Origin: Candidatus Ruthia sp. Cpac_8_S14
Lineage (GTDB): Bacteria > Pseudomonadota > Gammaproteobacteria > PS1 > Pseudothioglobaceae
Direction of reading: 5' to 3'
Assembly (NCBI GenBank): GCA_021730205.1
Contig: CP072533.1
Location: 649,380 to 713,379 of the forward strand
DNA: 64,000 bases
The position numbers were made by a program, and so were the translations under genes. Below are positions 22,010-31,656 of the stretch, one piece after another. The number at the start of each line of letters is the position of its first letter. Positions within the stretch are counted from its first letter, which is position 1. The notes below the pieces were generated by a model. That model was given only the letters and a program-made list of their open reading frames with translations, made no database searches and was not told the origin of the DNA.

Positions 22010-23256
22010 TTGGAATCACTCTCAACTTCTTGGCTTAGTATAATCCTTTTTGGACTAATACTAAGTTCTGCATTTTTCTCTAGTGCTGAAACTTCAATGA
22101 TGGCAATTAATCGCTATCGTCTGAAAGTCTTAAGCAAAAATAACAAAAATGCAAAACGTACTGAGTATTTACTTAATGATTTGGATCATCTGATTGGTAC
22201 AATTCTATTGAGCAACAATTTTGTTAATATTTTTGCTTCTAGTATTGCAACCATATTAGCCATTAAACTGTGGGGAGGGGGCTCAATTGTGTTAGCTTCT
22301 TTGGCATTAACTTTCATTATCTTGGTTTTTGCAGAAACAACCCCTAAAACATTTGCCGCTAAAAATCCTGAAAAAATTGCCCTGCCAGCCTCAATTATCA
22401 TTGCAGCGTTAATCAAGTTGTTTAAGCCTTTTGTTTGGCTGATTGCTCAATTATCAAAGATGATATTAGCATTATTTGGTATGAAAAATGAACCATATAA
22501 CCACCTTATTAGCTCAGAAGAGTTAAGAATGGTGGTTAGTGATGCAAAGCCCGTTATTGCTTCTAATTATCAAAAAATGTTGCTTAATATTATTGACTTA
22601 GAAAAAGTTAAAGTTGAAGATATTATGATTCCTAGACACGAGCTAATCAGTATTGATATTAACAAGCCTGATGAAATTTTAAAACAATTTGAACGTATAC
22701 AGCACACCAGATTACTCACTTATGATACATCAAGTGATAATATTACTGGCGTATTGCACATGCGTGATATCGTAAATTTATACGCCAAGGGTAATTTTAG
22801 TATTGACAATGCATTAGCACTGGTTCGCACGCCTTATTTTGTGCCAGAAGGTACCAGCCTTGCTCATCAATTAGCACATTTTCAAAAAAAAAAAGACGAC
22901 TAGGTTTGGTTGTAGATGAATATGGAGAAGTGCGTGGCATGATTGTATTAGAAGACATTTTAGAGGAAATTGTAGGGAAATTCACCTCAAACCAAAATGA
23001 AAGCATTGATGAGGTTACCAAGCAAAAAGATGGCAGTTACTTGGTCGATTCTAGAATCAGCATACGAGAATTAAACAATTTATTGCAATTAAATTTATCC
23101 GTTACTAAGGCAAAAACGCTAAATGGCTTAATTTTAGAAACATTGCAAAGCATTCCTAAACGTGATGTTAGTTTAAAAATTGACAATATGTTGATTGAAA
23201 TTATGCAAATTTCTGAGCAAACTATTAAGTTGGTTAAACTAACTAAATTAGACTAG
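22010..23256 (+). pseudogene. CorB/YfjD-type CBS-domain membrane protein, split by a poly(A) frameshift
   Basis: Two consecutive frames together encode a CNNM/CorC-family protein implicated in Mg2+/Co2+ efflux. The first (22010-22903, TTG start) has the DUF21 membrane domain (FFSSAETSMMAINRYRLKVL, LIGTILLSNNFVNIF) and the first CBS motif. The second (from 22904) carries GLVVDEYGEVRGMIVLEDIL and the CorC_HlyC C-terminus. The break falls in a run of 11 A at 22884-22894; 9 or 12 A would restore one frame of about 415 residues. Polymerase slippage on such a tract could make some full-length protein, so this may be a leaky gene rather than a dead one. A sequencing error in the homopolymer is also possible. 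Confidence 0.85.
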
Positions 23257-24060
23257 AGCCTGCCCCATTCTAACCACCTCAGCTTTCTTTAAGGAAAATT
23301 TATTGGCTTGATTTGGCATCAGCATAATCACAGTTGAACCCATATTAAACCGACCCAGTTCTTGACCTTTTTTAAGGCTTATGCTTTCATTCGAATAATC
23401 AAAATGTTGGATTTGTTTTTGATAAGGTGGATTAATTTGACCATGCCATACAGTTTGCATTGAACCTACAAAAATAGCACCTACTAAAACAAACGCACAC
23501 AAACCAAATTCAGTCTCAAAATAGCACACAGTACGCTCATTCCTAGCAAATAACCCATCCAAATTTTCAGCAGTGGTTTGATTCACTGAAAATAAATCAC
23601 CTGGAATATAGCTCATTGAGATTAGTTTGCCATCATAAGGCATATGAATGCGATGATAATCTTTAGGTGATAAATAAATAGTGGTAAAAAAACCCGTCTT
23701 AAATTCAACACTTCTAACATCATTACCCAGTAACTGCCCAACGCTATACCTATGGTTTTTAGCTTGAATAATTTGAGTGTTATTAATACTGCCAACTTTC
23801 GATATTTTGCCATCAACAGGGCAAACAATCAAGCTGTCAGCAATTTTTCTAACATTTGGTTTTAATGCTCTAGTAAAAAAATCATTGAAATGTTGATAAT
23901 CTTCAATATTTTCGCGCACTGCTTCGGATAAATTAACCTGATAAGACCTCACAAACCAAGCAATAAATCTATCTTTCAGCCAAACATTTTTAATGCGTGC
24001 AAAACGAAACATTAGCTTTGAGAGCCAATGCTGAGGGATAACATACTGCCACCAAATCAT
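23248..24060 (-). CDS. psd: Phosphatidylserine decarboxylase proenzyme
   Basis: This enzyme makes phosphatidylethanolamine from phosphatidylserine at the inner membrane. It self-cleaves at a Gly-Ser bond to form the pyruvoyl cofactor. The cleavage site here reads GRFNMGSTVIML (Ser at about 242): MGST in place of the usual LGST, a conservative change. Other family blocks are CPVDGKISKVG, LSPKDYHRIHMP and VGAIFVGSMQTVW. At 270 residues it is close to family size. Its 3' end overlaps the end of the CorB-like gene by nine bases, in convergent orientation. Confidence 0.95.
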   Translation of the reverse strand: MIWWQYVIPQHWLSKLMFRFARIKNVWLKDRFIAWFVRSYQVNLSEAVRENIEDYQHFNDFFTRALKPNVRKIADSLIVCPVDGKISKVGSINNTQIIQAKNHRYSVGQLLGNDVRSVEFKTGFFTTIYLSPKDYHRIHMPYDGKLISMSYIPGDLFSVNQTTAENLDGLFARNERTVCYFETEFGLCAFVLVGAIFVGSMQTVWHGQINPPYQKQIQHFDYSNESISLKKGQELGRFNMGSTVIMLMPNQANKFSLKKAEVVRMGQALV

Positions 24061-24065
24061 ATTTT

Positions 24066-25748
24066 TTATATCAGTTTAGATTGAATAAATGACAAAGCAT
24101 CGTCAAATGTCACTTCTATTTTATCTGACTTATTTCTAGCCTTGTATTCCACATTGCCATTATCAGCATGAGTATCACTAATCACCATTCTGTGTGGAAT
24201 GCCAAGTAGTTCAGAATCAGCAAACATAATGCCAGCACGTTCTTTTCTATCATCTAGCAGGACTTCAATACCTACCCCAATAAACTGCTGATAAAGTTTA
24301 TCAGCCAATGCCTTCACACGAGTGGATTTATTATAATTAATGGGCACAATAATGATTTGAAAAGGCGCAATCGCTTGAGGAAATATAATCCCTTTGTCAT
24401 CATAATTTTGCTCAATAGAAGCTGCAATAATACGCGTCACACCAATGCCATAACAACCCATTGTGGTTGTAACTGCTTTACCAGACTCTCCAATAACATT
24501 GGCTTTCATGGTACTAGAATACTTGGTACCCAGCTGAAAAATATGCCCTACCTCAATACCACGTTTAATCATTAATTTTCCTTTACCATCTGGAGAATTA
24601 TCTCCTTCTACAGCATTGCGTAAATCGGCATCAACAAATTCAATATCCTGCCAATTAGCACCCATTAAATGATAATCCCACTCGTTAGCACCACAAATAA
24701 AATCACACAATGCACTGGCTGAATAATCAACAATCAAATCAATATCTAAATCTTTAATGCCTATAAAGCCTTTCTTTAAATCTAAATTCTTAATTTCATC
24801 ATCTGTTGCAAACTCAAAATCACCAAACAAGTTATGGATTTTGATTTCATTTAATTCATGGTCGCCACGTAATGCTAAAGCTTTAAAACTATTTTTGGTT
24901 TTAATAATTAAAGTTTTAACGCAACTTGACTCTTTAACATTCAAAAACTCTGCAACATTCTTAATGCTGGTCTGTTTTTTAGTCAGTATCCTTTCTTCGG
25001 TGGTTATAGATTGACAAGTTTTTTTTTGTTTTGAAAAAGCGACTTTTTCAATATTAGCCGCATAATCTGACCCATCTGAGAAACAAATGGCACCTTCTCC
25101 ACTTTCTGCCAATACATGAAATTCATGCGAAGCATCTCCGCCAATTGAGCCAGAGTCTGCCAAAACTACGCAATAATCAAGACCCAATCGGTCAAAAATA
25201 TTTGAGTAAGTTTGATGCATTGCATCATAGGTTTGTTGTAAAGAAGCTTGGTCAAGATGAAACGAATAGGCGTCTTTCATGATAAATTCGCGCGAACGCA
25301 TCACCCCAAAACGAGGACGGATTTCATCCCTAAATTTAGTTTGAATTTGATAAAAATTCATGGGTAGTTGTTTATAACTACGCAAATATTGAGCAGCCAA
25401 ATGCGTAATGACTTCTTCATGCGTTGGCCCTAGACAAAATTCACGCTGGTGACGATCAGCAAAACATAACAACTCAGCGCCATATTTATCCCATCTGCCA
25501 GAAGTTTGCCAAAGTTCTGCAGGCTGAACAACAGGCATAAGCACTTCTTGGGCGCCTGATTTGTTCATCTCCTGTCGAATAATGTTTTCAACTTTGTGCA
25601 ATACTCTTACACCCATTGGCAAGTATGAGTACAAACCCGATGCCAATTTAGAAATAAGTCCTGCTCGAATCATGAGCTGATGCGAGATAATTTTCGCATC
25701 ATTTGGCACTTCTTTTTGAGTCGGGATTAAAAGCTTCATTGTTTTCAT
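24066..25748 (-). CDS. proS: Prolyl-tRNA synthetase
   Basis: This class II synthetase charges tRNA-Pro. Motif 1 (KSGAQEVLMPVVQPAELW), motif 2 (FRDEIRPRFGVMRSREF) and motif 3 (YGIGVTRIIAA) are present, with the bacterial-type insertion editing domain between motifs 2 and 3 (about 225-400) and the C-terminal anticodon-binding domain. The 560 residues compare with 572 in E. coli. The start at 25748 gives the standard N-terminus MKLLIPTQKE about four residues in. psd follows after five bases. Confidence 0.96.
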   Translation of the reverse strand: MKTMKLLIPTQKEVPNDAKIISHQLMIRAGLISKLASGLYSYLPMGVRVLHKVENIIRQEMNKSGAQEVLMPVVQPAELWQTSGRWDKYGAELLCFADRHQREFCLGPTHEEVITHLAAQYLRSYKQLPMNFYQIQTKFRDEIRPRFGVMRSREFIMKDAYSFHLDQASLQQTYDAMHQTYSNIFDRLGLDYCVVLADSGSIGGDASHEFHVLAESGEGAICFSDGSDYAANIEKVAFSKQKKTCQSITTEERILTKKQTSIKNVAEFLNVKESSCVKTLIIKTKNSFKALALRGDHELNEIKIHNLFGDFEFATDDEIKNLDLKKGFIGIKDLDIDLIVDYSASALCDFICGANEWDYHLMGANWQDIEFVDADLRNAVEGDNSPDGKGKLMIKRGIEVGHIFQLGTKYSSTMKANVIGESGKAVTTTMGCYGIGVTRIIAASIEQNYDDKGIIFPQAIAPFQIIIVPINYNKSTRVKALADKLYQQFIGVGIEVLLDDRKERAGIMFADSELLGIPHRMVISDTHADNGNVEYKARNKSDKIEVTFDDALSFIQSKLI

Positions 25749-25783
25749 TTATAATAAGTAAGAAAAAATATTCAATTTTACCT

Positions 25784-26413
25784 ATGCCCGATATTCAAAC
25801 ACTTTTAATTTGGACAATTCCCATACTATTTGCAATCACTGTACATGAAACAGCACATGGCTGGGTTGCCTCAAAACTAGGGGATCATAGTGCTAGAATG
25901 ATGGGTAGACTTACCCTTAACCCTATCAAGCATATTGACCCAGTTGGCACTATTTTAGTGCCTGCATTTTTATATTTCACCTCAGGGTTTATTTTTGGCT
26001 GGGCCAAGCCCGTACCTGTTAATTTTAATGCACTTAGATCACCTAAAAAAGACATGCTTTGGGTGGCGATTGCTGGACCTGTGTCAAATTTCATTATGGC
26101 AATTTCATGGCTAATAATCATTTTACTGGCAGTTAATATCGGCTCCCAATTTCTAATTGATATGGGACAAGTTGGCATTCAAATTAACTTGATATTAGCA
26201 GTGCTTAATCTATTGCCTTTGCCACCACTTGATGGTGGTCGTGTTGTAAGTTCATTACTACCAAGAAAACTATCTTATCAATATGACCAATTGGAACCTT
26301 ATGGTTTGTATATTTTGTTGGGTTTGTTGTTTTTAGGCGTGTTCCAATGGGTTGTCTTTCCCACTGTTAAAATCATCCAGCAGTTTATGTTTAGCGTTAC
26401 TGGTCTCATTTAA
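25784..26413 (+). CDS. Site-2 protease family (M50) membrane metallopeptidase
   Basis: This small polytopic zinc metalloprotease is of the short M50 group found in many proteobacteria, distinct from RseP. The zinc motif HETAH lies at residues 21-25 in the first membrane helix, and the second ligand site is NLLPLPPLDGGRV. I start at ATG 25784 (MPDIQTLLIW, 209 residues). Extending the frame upstream to 25703 would overlap the proS 5' end and add an unrelated hydrophilic tail. Substrate is unknown. It is divergent from proS with 35 bases between the starts. Confidence 0.88.
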   Translation: MPDIQTLLIWTIPILFAITVHETAHGWVASKLGDHSARMMGRLTLNPIKHIDPVGTILVPAFLYFTSGFIFGWAKPVPVNFNALRSPKKDMLWVAIAGPVSNFIMAISWLIIILLAVNIGSQFLIDMGQVGIQINLILAVLNLLPLPPLDGGRVVSSLLPRKLSYQYDQLEPYGLYILLGLLFLGVFQWVVFPTVKIIQQFMFSVTGLI

Positions 26414-26795
26414 AAAGAACTTACTTGCAACCCTTGCGCCCAATAAGGTACTTCATAAGTGTAAGATTCCATGTCTTGATGAATCTTCAAAGGGCCTGCT
26501 TAATAAATCAAACAAAATTTTTATCTCCGTATACTCTTTGTTGTCTTCTGCCTCTCAAATTGCCACCTCTGCTAAGTAATTACGTAGCATATAATTAGGA
26601 TTTACGTTATTCATCATGCTAATTATATTCTTGAGATACACGCTTATTATACAACTTAATTCAATCATTAAAATCAGTGTCGATAACTAATTTATCAACA
26701 TCAGACAACTGTCTTAATGAATTGGTGTGGTTGTTTTAATGGCTGGGTAGCGCGCCATTATACCTGAGAAAAAATCACGACTCAGTGTGGCACAA
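26410..26795 (-). pseudogene. selO: SelO/YdiU (protein AMPylase) C-terminal remnant
   Basis: On the minus strand the pieces TLSRDFFSGIMARYPAIKTT, LRQLSDVDKLVIDTDFND, MNNVNPNYMLRNYLAEVAI, EYTEIKILFDLLSRPFEDSS and YEVPYWAQGLQVSSF appear in order, interrupted by stops and frame changes. The block NPxYxLRNYLA, then a rLLxxLxxPF helix and a terminal V-S-S, is the hallmark end of SelO pseudokinases, which AMPylate proteins in redox stress. The first 350 or so residues are gone; gatB now begins where the upstream part should be. Confidence 0.8.
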
Positions 26796-26807
26796 TTTAG
26801 CACCTTT

Positions 26808-28238
26808 TTAAGACAACTTATTCCTAAGCAGTTCGTTAACTTGTTTAGGATTGGCCTTGCCAGCAGTAAGCTTCATGATTTGACCGACAAAAAAGTCCAA
26901 AATCTTATCATTGCCCGATTTAAACTGAGTCACTTGTGGTACATTATTAGCAATCACCTGTTCTACAATTGCCTCAATTTCATCTGTGTCCGTCATTTGT
27001 TTTAAGCCTTTGGCTTGAATGATTTCATCTGCATTATCTTCGCTATCCCACATAGCTTTAAACACATCTTTGGCGGTTTTTCCAGAAATGGTACCATCAC
27101 TAATACGACTGATTAATAATGACAAGGCTTGTGCAGTAATGGGTGAGTTTTGGATGTCAATTTTATGCTTGTTTAAAGAAGCTGATAATTCACCCATAAC
27201 CCAGTTGGCACAAAGCTTAACATTGCTAGCATGGTGCTCAAGCATGATTTCAAGATAGTCAGCCAAAGGTCTTTGCAAGGTAAGCATATCTGCATCATAG
27301 TTACTCAAGCCCAATTCTGCAACAAACCTTGCTTTTTTTTGAGCAGGCAATTCTGGTAAGGTTTGTCTGATTTTTTCTAATAACTCATCAGAAATTTCAA
27401 CAGGCAGTAAATCTGGGTCTGGAAAATAGCGATAATCATTGGCTTCTTCTTTTGAACGCATAGAGCGAGTTTCATGCTTTTCCGAATCATACAAACGAGT
27501 CTCTTGCACAACTTTATCACCTTCTTCAAGAATATCCTGTTGACGCTCGACTTCAAGATTAATCGCACGTTCCAAAAATTTAAATGAGTTGATGTTTTTT
27601 AACTCTGCACGCATGCCAAGCTCTTTTTGTCCTTTGGAACGAATAGAAACGTTCGCATCACAACGAAATGAACCTTCTTGCATATTTCCATCACAAATAT
27701 CAATATATTGAACCAAGGTATAAATTTTTTTAGCATACGCTACTGCTTCTTTAGCGCTGCGCATATCAGGCTCGGAGACAATTTCAAGTAGTGGTGTGCC
27801 TGCACGGTTTAAGTCAATCGTAGTATCATCATCAAACATATCGTGTATAGACTTTCCTGCATCTTCCTCCAAATGCGCACGTGTAATACCGACTACTTTA
27901 GTTTGATCACTAAGGGTGATTTCAATCTTACCTTCGCCCACGATAGGCCGATTCATTTGTGAAATTTGATAGCCTTTTGGCAAATCTGGATAAAAATAGT
28001 TCTTTCTGTCAAATATATTACGCTGATTAATATGTGCATTAATCGCCACACCAAATTTAATTGCCTTATTAACAGCCTCAACATTAAGCACAGGCAAAAC
28101 ACCTGGCAGTCCTAAATCAACAGCGCAAGCCTGTGAATTAGGCTTTTGACCATACTGAGTTGAGGCAGCTGAGAAAATCTTAGATTTGGTGTTTAATTGC
28201 ACATGAATTTCCAAGCCAATGACTGTTTCCCATTCCAT
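26808..28238 (-). CDS. gatB: Aspartyl/glutamyl-tRNA amidotransferase subunit B
   Basis: GatB is the kinase/tRNA-binding subunit of GatCAB, which converts misacylated Glu-tRNA-Gln or Asp-tRNA-Asn to the amide. The N-terminus [20 protein letters not shown], the zinc/active-site region and [15 protein letters not shown] are diagnostic; the helical and YqeY-like tail domains follow, ending [12 protein letters not shown]. The length of 476 is normal. It is the third gene of gatC-gatA-gatB, two bases after gatA. Confidence 0.97.
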   Translation of the reverse strand: MEWETVIGLEIHVQLNTKSKIFSAASTQYGQKPNSQACAVDLGLPGVLPVLNVEAVNKAIKFGVAINAHINQRNIFDRKNYFYPDLPKGYQISQMNRPIVGEGKIEITLSDQTKVVGITRAHLEEDAGKSIHDMFDDDTTIDLNRAGTPLLEIVSEPDMRSAKEAVAYAKKIYTLVQYIDICDGNMQEGSFRCDANVSIRSKGQKELGMRAELKNINSFKFLERAINLEVERQQDILEEGDKVVQETRLYDSEKHETRSMRSKEEANDYRYFPDPDLLPVEISDELLEKIRQTLPELPAQKKARFVAELGLSNYDADMLTLQRPLADYLEIMLEHHASNVKLCANWVMGELSASLNKHKIDIQNSPITAQALSLLISRISDGTISGKTAKDVFKAMWDSEDNADEIIQAKGLKQMTDTDEIEAIVEQVIANNVPQVTQFKSGNDKILDFFVGQIMKLTAGKANPKQVNELLRNKLS

Positions 28239-28239
28239 G

Positions 28240-29691
28240 CTAGTACTCCTGTGGCGTTTTTAAATGCCAGTCAGTTTGCAATTGGAATTGGTGCGCGATA
28301 TTAAGAAGCCTAGACTCTGACCAGTAGTTTCCAATGATTTGTAACCCTACTGGTAAATTTTGTGCAAAACCTGCTGGAATACTCATACCTGGCAAGCCTG
28401 CTAGGTTAGCACTGAGTGTATAAATATCTGCTAAATACATAGAAACAGGGTTTTTAACTGAGCCTAAATCAAATGCAGTTGTGGGGGAAACTGGCCCCAT
28501 AATCACATCAACTTGCTCAAATACTTTTTTAAAATCATCGCTAATCAAATGGCGTACTTTTTGCGCCTTAAGATAATAAGCGTCATAATAGCCTACTGAT
28601 AAAGCGTAAGCACCAATCATAATACGACGCTTAACTTCTTCACCAAAGCCTTCTGAACGCGAACGCAAATATAAATCCTCTAAGTTTTTTGCATCTTTAG
28701 TACGATATCCATATCTAATACCATCTAGGCGTGATAAATTTGATGAACATTCACAAGGTGCAACAATATAATAAGCAGGAATGGCATAGGCTGAATTAGG
28801 TAACGACACTTCTTTAACAATCGCGCCCATGACTTCAAACTCTTTAACAGCAAGCATAATATTACTAGCCACTTCATCATCCAAGCCAGATGAAAAAAAT
28901 TCCTTTGGCAATCCAATGATTAAGCCTTTAATTGAATCATTAAGATTGCTCGTATAATCTGGCACTTTTTGTTCAGCACTGGTTGAATCTTTTTCGTCAA
29001 ATCCAGCCATAACATTTAACACAATGGCTGCGTCTTGCGCTGTTTTAGTCATCGGTCCTGCTTGATCAAGACTTGATGCATAAGCAATCATGCCATATCT
29101 TGATATTCGACCATAAGTAGGTTTAAGGCCTGTAATGCCACATAAGCTTGCAGGTTGACGAATAGAGCCACCTGTATCTGTACCTGTGGCAAAACAGCTT
29201 AATCCTCCTGCAACACTTGCCGCCGAACCGCCTGATGAGCCACCTGGTATTTTTAAGCGGTTCCACGGATTTTTGACCGCGCCATAAAACGAGTTTTCAT
29301 TGCTAGAACCCATGGCAAACTCATCCATATTAGTTTTACCCAACATGACTAAATCTGCTTGATTAAGCTTCTGACTTACCGTTGCATCATAAGGCGATAC
29401 AAAAGTATCTAACATTTTAGAGCCTGCTGAGGTTTTAACACCCTTGGTACAAAAGATATCTTTATGGGCGTATGGAATGCCCGTCAATATGCTTGCATTG
29501 CCTAAAGCAATTTTGTCATCTGCCACTTGAGCTTGCGCTAATGCTAATTCATCAGTTACTGTAATAAAAGCATTTAGGTCTGATTGATTAATGCGATTTA
29601 AATAGTATTGCATTAATTCAACACAAGAAAAATTTTTATCTTTAAGGCCTTGTGACAGTTCAACAATGGTTTTTGTGTGCATATTATTCAA
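28240..29691 (-). CDS. gatA: Aspartyl/glutamyl-tRNA amidotransferase subunit A
   Basis: GatA is the amidase subunit, releasing ammonia from glutamine for the GatB site. The amidase-signature Ser-cisSer-Lys triad is visible: Lys in PYAHKDIFC, the cis-Ser in the glycine/serine-rich [14 protein letters not shown], and the nucleophile in [13 protein letters not shown]. The protein has 483 residues and ends WHLKTPQEY. Its start overlaps the gatC stop by eight bases. Confidence 0.97.
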   Translation of the reverse strand: MNNMHTKTIVELSQGLKDKNFSCVELMQYYLNRINQSDLNAFITVTDELALAQAQVADDKIALGNASILTGIPYAHKDIFCTKGVKTSAGSKMLDTFVSPYDATVSQKLNQADLVMLGKTNMDEFAMGSSNENSFYGAVKNPWNRLKIPGGSSGGSAASVAGGLSCFATGTDTGGSIRQPASLCGITGLKPTYGRISRYGMIAYASSLDQAGPMTKTAQDAAIVLNVMAGFDEKDSTSAEQKVPDYTSNLNDSIKGLIIGLPKEFFSSGLDDEVASNIMLAVKEFEVMGAIVKEVSLPNSAYAIPAYYIVAPCECSSNLSRLDGIRYGYRTKDAKNLEDLYLRSRSEGFGEEVKRRIMIGAYALSVGYYDAYYLKAQKVRHLISDDFKKVFEQVDVIMGPVSPTTAFDLGSVKNPVSMYLADIYTLSANLAGLPGMSIPAGFAQNLPVGLQIIGNYWSESRLLNIAHQFQLQTDWHLKTPQEY

Positions 29692-29971
29692 TAACGGTAG
29701 GCACTAGATAGTAGCCATTGCTGGTTTTTGGCGCAATTGATTGAAACAATGCTGATTGGTCTTTTTCAGTAACAACATCTTCTCTAAGACGTTGAAACAT
29801 GTGCAATGGGTGCGACATTGGCTCAATACCATCAGTCTCAATATTAGCCAATTGCTCGACTAAACTAAAAATAGCATTTAAATCTTGTGTATTGTCTTTA
29901 AGTTGCGCTTCATTTAGTGACAAACGCGCGAGGTAAGCAATTTGACTTACTTGTTTTTCAGATAATGACAC
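29684..29971 (-). CDS. gatC: Aspartyl/glutamyl-tRNA amidotransferase subunit C
   Basis: This 95-residue structural subunit wraps around GatA and GatB. It has the family features [16 protein letters not shown], a central helix, and [19 protein letters not shown], the normal Pro-rich loop. It is the first gat gene and overlaps gatA, which supports coupled translation. Confidence 0.95.
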   Translation of the reverse strand: MSLSEKQVSQIAYLARLSLNEAQLKDNTQDLNAIFSLVEQLANIETDGIEPMSHPLHMFQRLREDVVTEKDQSALFQSIAPKTSNGYYLVPTVIE

Positions 29972-29973
29972 AA

Positions 29974-30570
29974 CTACAACATTGGAATGTTATTAAAAAT
30001 CCTAAGTGGCTTAGAAAATAAAGAGCGCAAAATGTTTAAATCACGCTGCATCCACTGCATAGACTCTTGCATGATTGCCATGTTTTTATTCATCTCTTCC
30101 ATATTAACGAGCATTAACTCTAAAGAATCCATTTTCAGGCTTACTTGCGTTAAATCTGTTGAAATAGAATCTAAATTATCAAGCTTGCTGGCAATAATGT
30201 TCATATTTTTATTGACTCGATGAAAGTCTTCTTGCATATAAGCCACAGAGGTAGTCATTTGCCCAACATTATTTGATAGGCTATTAATGCTTTTAACCAT
30301 AGATGACATATTGCCACCCATATCTGGGTCCATTGAGTTGGCCAAACGTGTCATATCTGAGGTAATTGAATAAATAACAACAAAAAATCCCATAACAATA
30401 GCGCCAAATACTGCAAGTGCTGGTAGAAAAAACTTTTCAAACTTAGTATCAGTACGTCGATCTGCGTGTTCTTCAACACTTTCAAGCATTTTTTCCAAAT
30501 CAGAAATACTAGAAGTAATCATCACTTCATCATCTTCAACCTTAGGGCTCTTTTTATTTTTATCCGTCAT
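29974..30570 (-). CDS. Unknown single-pass membrane protein with a long coiled coil
   Basis: This 198-residue protein has a charged cytoplasmic N-terminus, one membrane helix (FFLPALAVFGAIVMGFFVVI, about 47-66) and a long Met/Asn-rich region with heptad-like spacing (about 70-185, for example MNIIASKLDNLDSISTDL) likely to form a coiled coil. It resembles in layout, not sequence, methyl-accepting or membrane-anchored adaptor proteins. It sits two bases upstream of gatC and six bases downstream of aroB, so it is co-transcribed with housekeeping genes. I do not recognise a named family. Confidence 0.8.
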   Translation of the reverse strand: MTDKNKKSPKVEDDEVMITSSISDLEKMLESVEEHADRRTDTKFEKFFLPALAVFGAIVMGFFVVIYSITSDMTRLANSMDPDMGGNMSSMVKSINSLSNNVGQMTTSVAYMQEDFHRVNKNMNIIASKLDNLDSISTDLTQVSLKMDSLELMLVNMEEMNKNMAIMQESMQWMQRDLNILRSLFSKPLRIFNNIPML

Positions 30571-30576
30571 ATTATC

Positions 30577-31656
30577 TTATTGGCAAAATTCATTAATTAC
30601 TTGGTTTAAAAGTTGATTTTTATAATCATCGCAAACAAAAGCACGACCTAACTCTTTTAATAAAACCAGACGTATATTACCATTAATCACTTTCTTATCA
30701 ACTGACATTGCTTTCAAAAAAGCAGCAGTACTGATTTTACCAATAATAGAGATGGGCAAATTGGCTTTTTCTAATAAATCTTGAACTTGGGCAACTTGAT
30801 TGCTAGACAAATATCCTTCAAGCTGAGATAGCTTTACTGCCATTAACATGCCCACTGAAATTGCCTCACCATGCAAGAAAGTACCATAACCAAGCGTATT
30901 TTCAATCGCATGGCCAAAAGTGTGCCCAAAGTTCAACAAAGCGCGCTTGCCCATTTCCAACTCATCTTGAGCAACGATATTGGCTTTATGTTGACAAGAG
31001 TGATAAATTATTTCAGCCATTAAAGACTTATCTCTATTCGTTAAATCTTTAATATTTTCTTGCAAAAAATTAAAGAAGTTTAAATGACCTAATAAACCAT
31101 ATTTAATCACCTCAGCCATACCTGCTGAGTATTGCTGATTATCCAAAGTATCAAGCGTATCTATATCAATCAGTACGCATTTTGGCTGATGAAAAGCCCC
31201 AATCATGTTCTTACCAAGTGCGTGATTAACACCCGTTTTCCCGCCCACACTAGAATCAACTTGAGATAATAACGTGGTGGGAATTTGAATAAAATTAACC
31301 GCACGCTGATAGCTAGCCGCTGCAAACCCTGTCATATCACCCACCACACCACCACCAAGGGCAATTAATGTGCAACTACGATCAAATTTATTCTCAAGTA
31401 GTGCGCTGAAAATACAATTAAGCATATCAAGTGTCTTATATTTTTCACCATCTGGCAAAATTACTTGTGCAAGTTCAAATGATGAAAGCAAATTTTGCAC
31501 CTTCTTAAGATACAAAGGTGCCACTGCGGTATTAGTAACAATCATAACTTGCTTGCCACTAATATGTTTTGTTAATAGTTCACCTTCTGACAATAAATCT
31601 TGTCCAATGTATATGGGGTAAGATTTTTCTTGCAAATCAAGGTTAAGTGTCTTCAT
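30577..31656 (-). CDS. aroB: 3-dehydroquinate synthase
   Basis: AroB is the second enzyme of the shikimate pathway, an NAD- and metal-dependent cyclase. Visible are the NAD-binding DGEKYKTL, GGGVVGDMTGFAAASYQRAV, TTLLSQVDSSVGGKTGVNH and the metal His residues in LNFGHTFGHAIE and LHGEAISVGM. The 359 residues match E. coli AroB (362). Its ATG abuts the ileS stop codon. Confidence 0.97.
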   Translation of the reverse strand: MKTLNLDLQEKSYPIYIGQDLLSEGELLTKHISGKQVMIVTNTAVAPLYLKKVQNLLSSFELAQVILPDGEKYKTLDMLNCIFSALLENKFDRSCTLIALGGGVVGDMTGFAAASYQRAVNFIQIPTTLLSQVDSSVGGKTGVNHALGKNMIGAFHQPKCVLIDIDTLDTLDNQQYSAGMAEVIKYGLLGHLNFFNFLQENIKDLTNRDKSLMAEIIYHSCQHKANIVAQDELEMGKRALLNFGHTFGHAIENTLGYGTFLHGEAISVGMLMAVKLSQLEGYLSSNQVAQVQDLLEKANLPISIIGKISTAAFLKAMSVDKKVINGNIRLVLLKELGRAFVCDDYKNQLLNQVINEFCQ

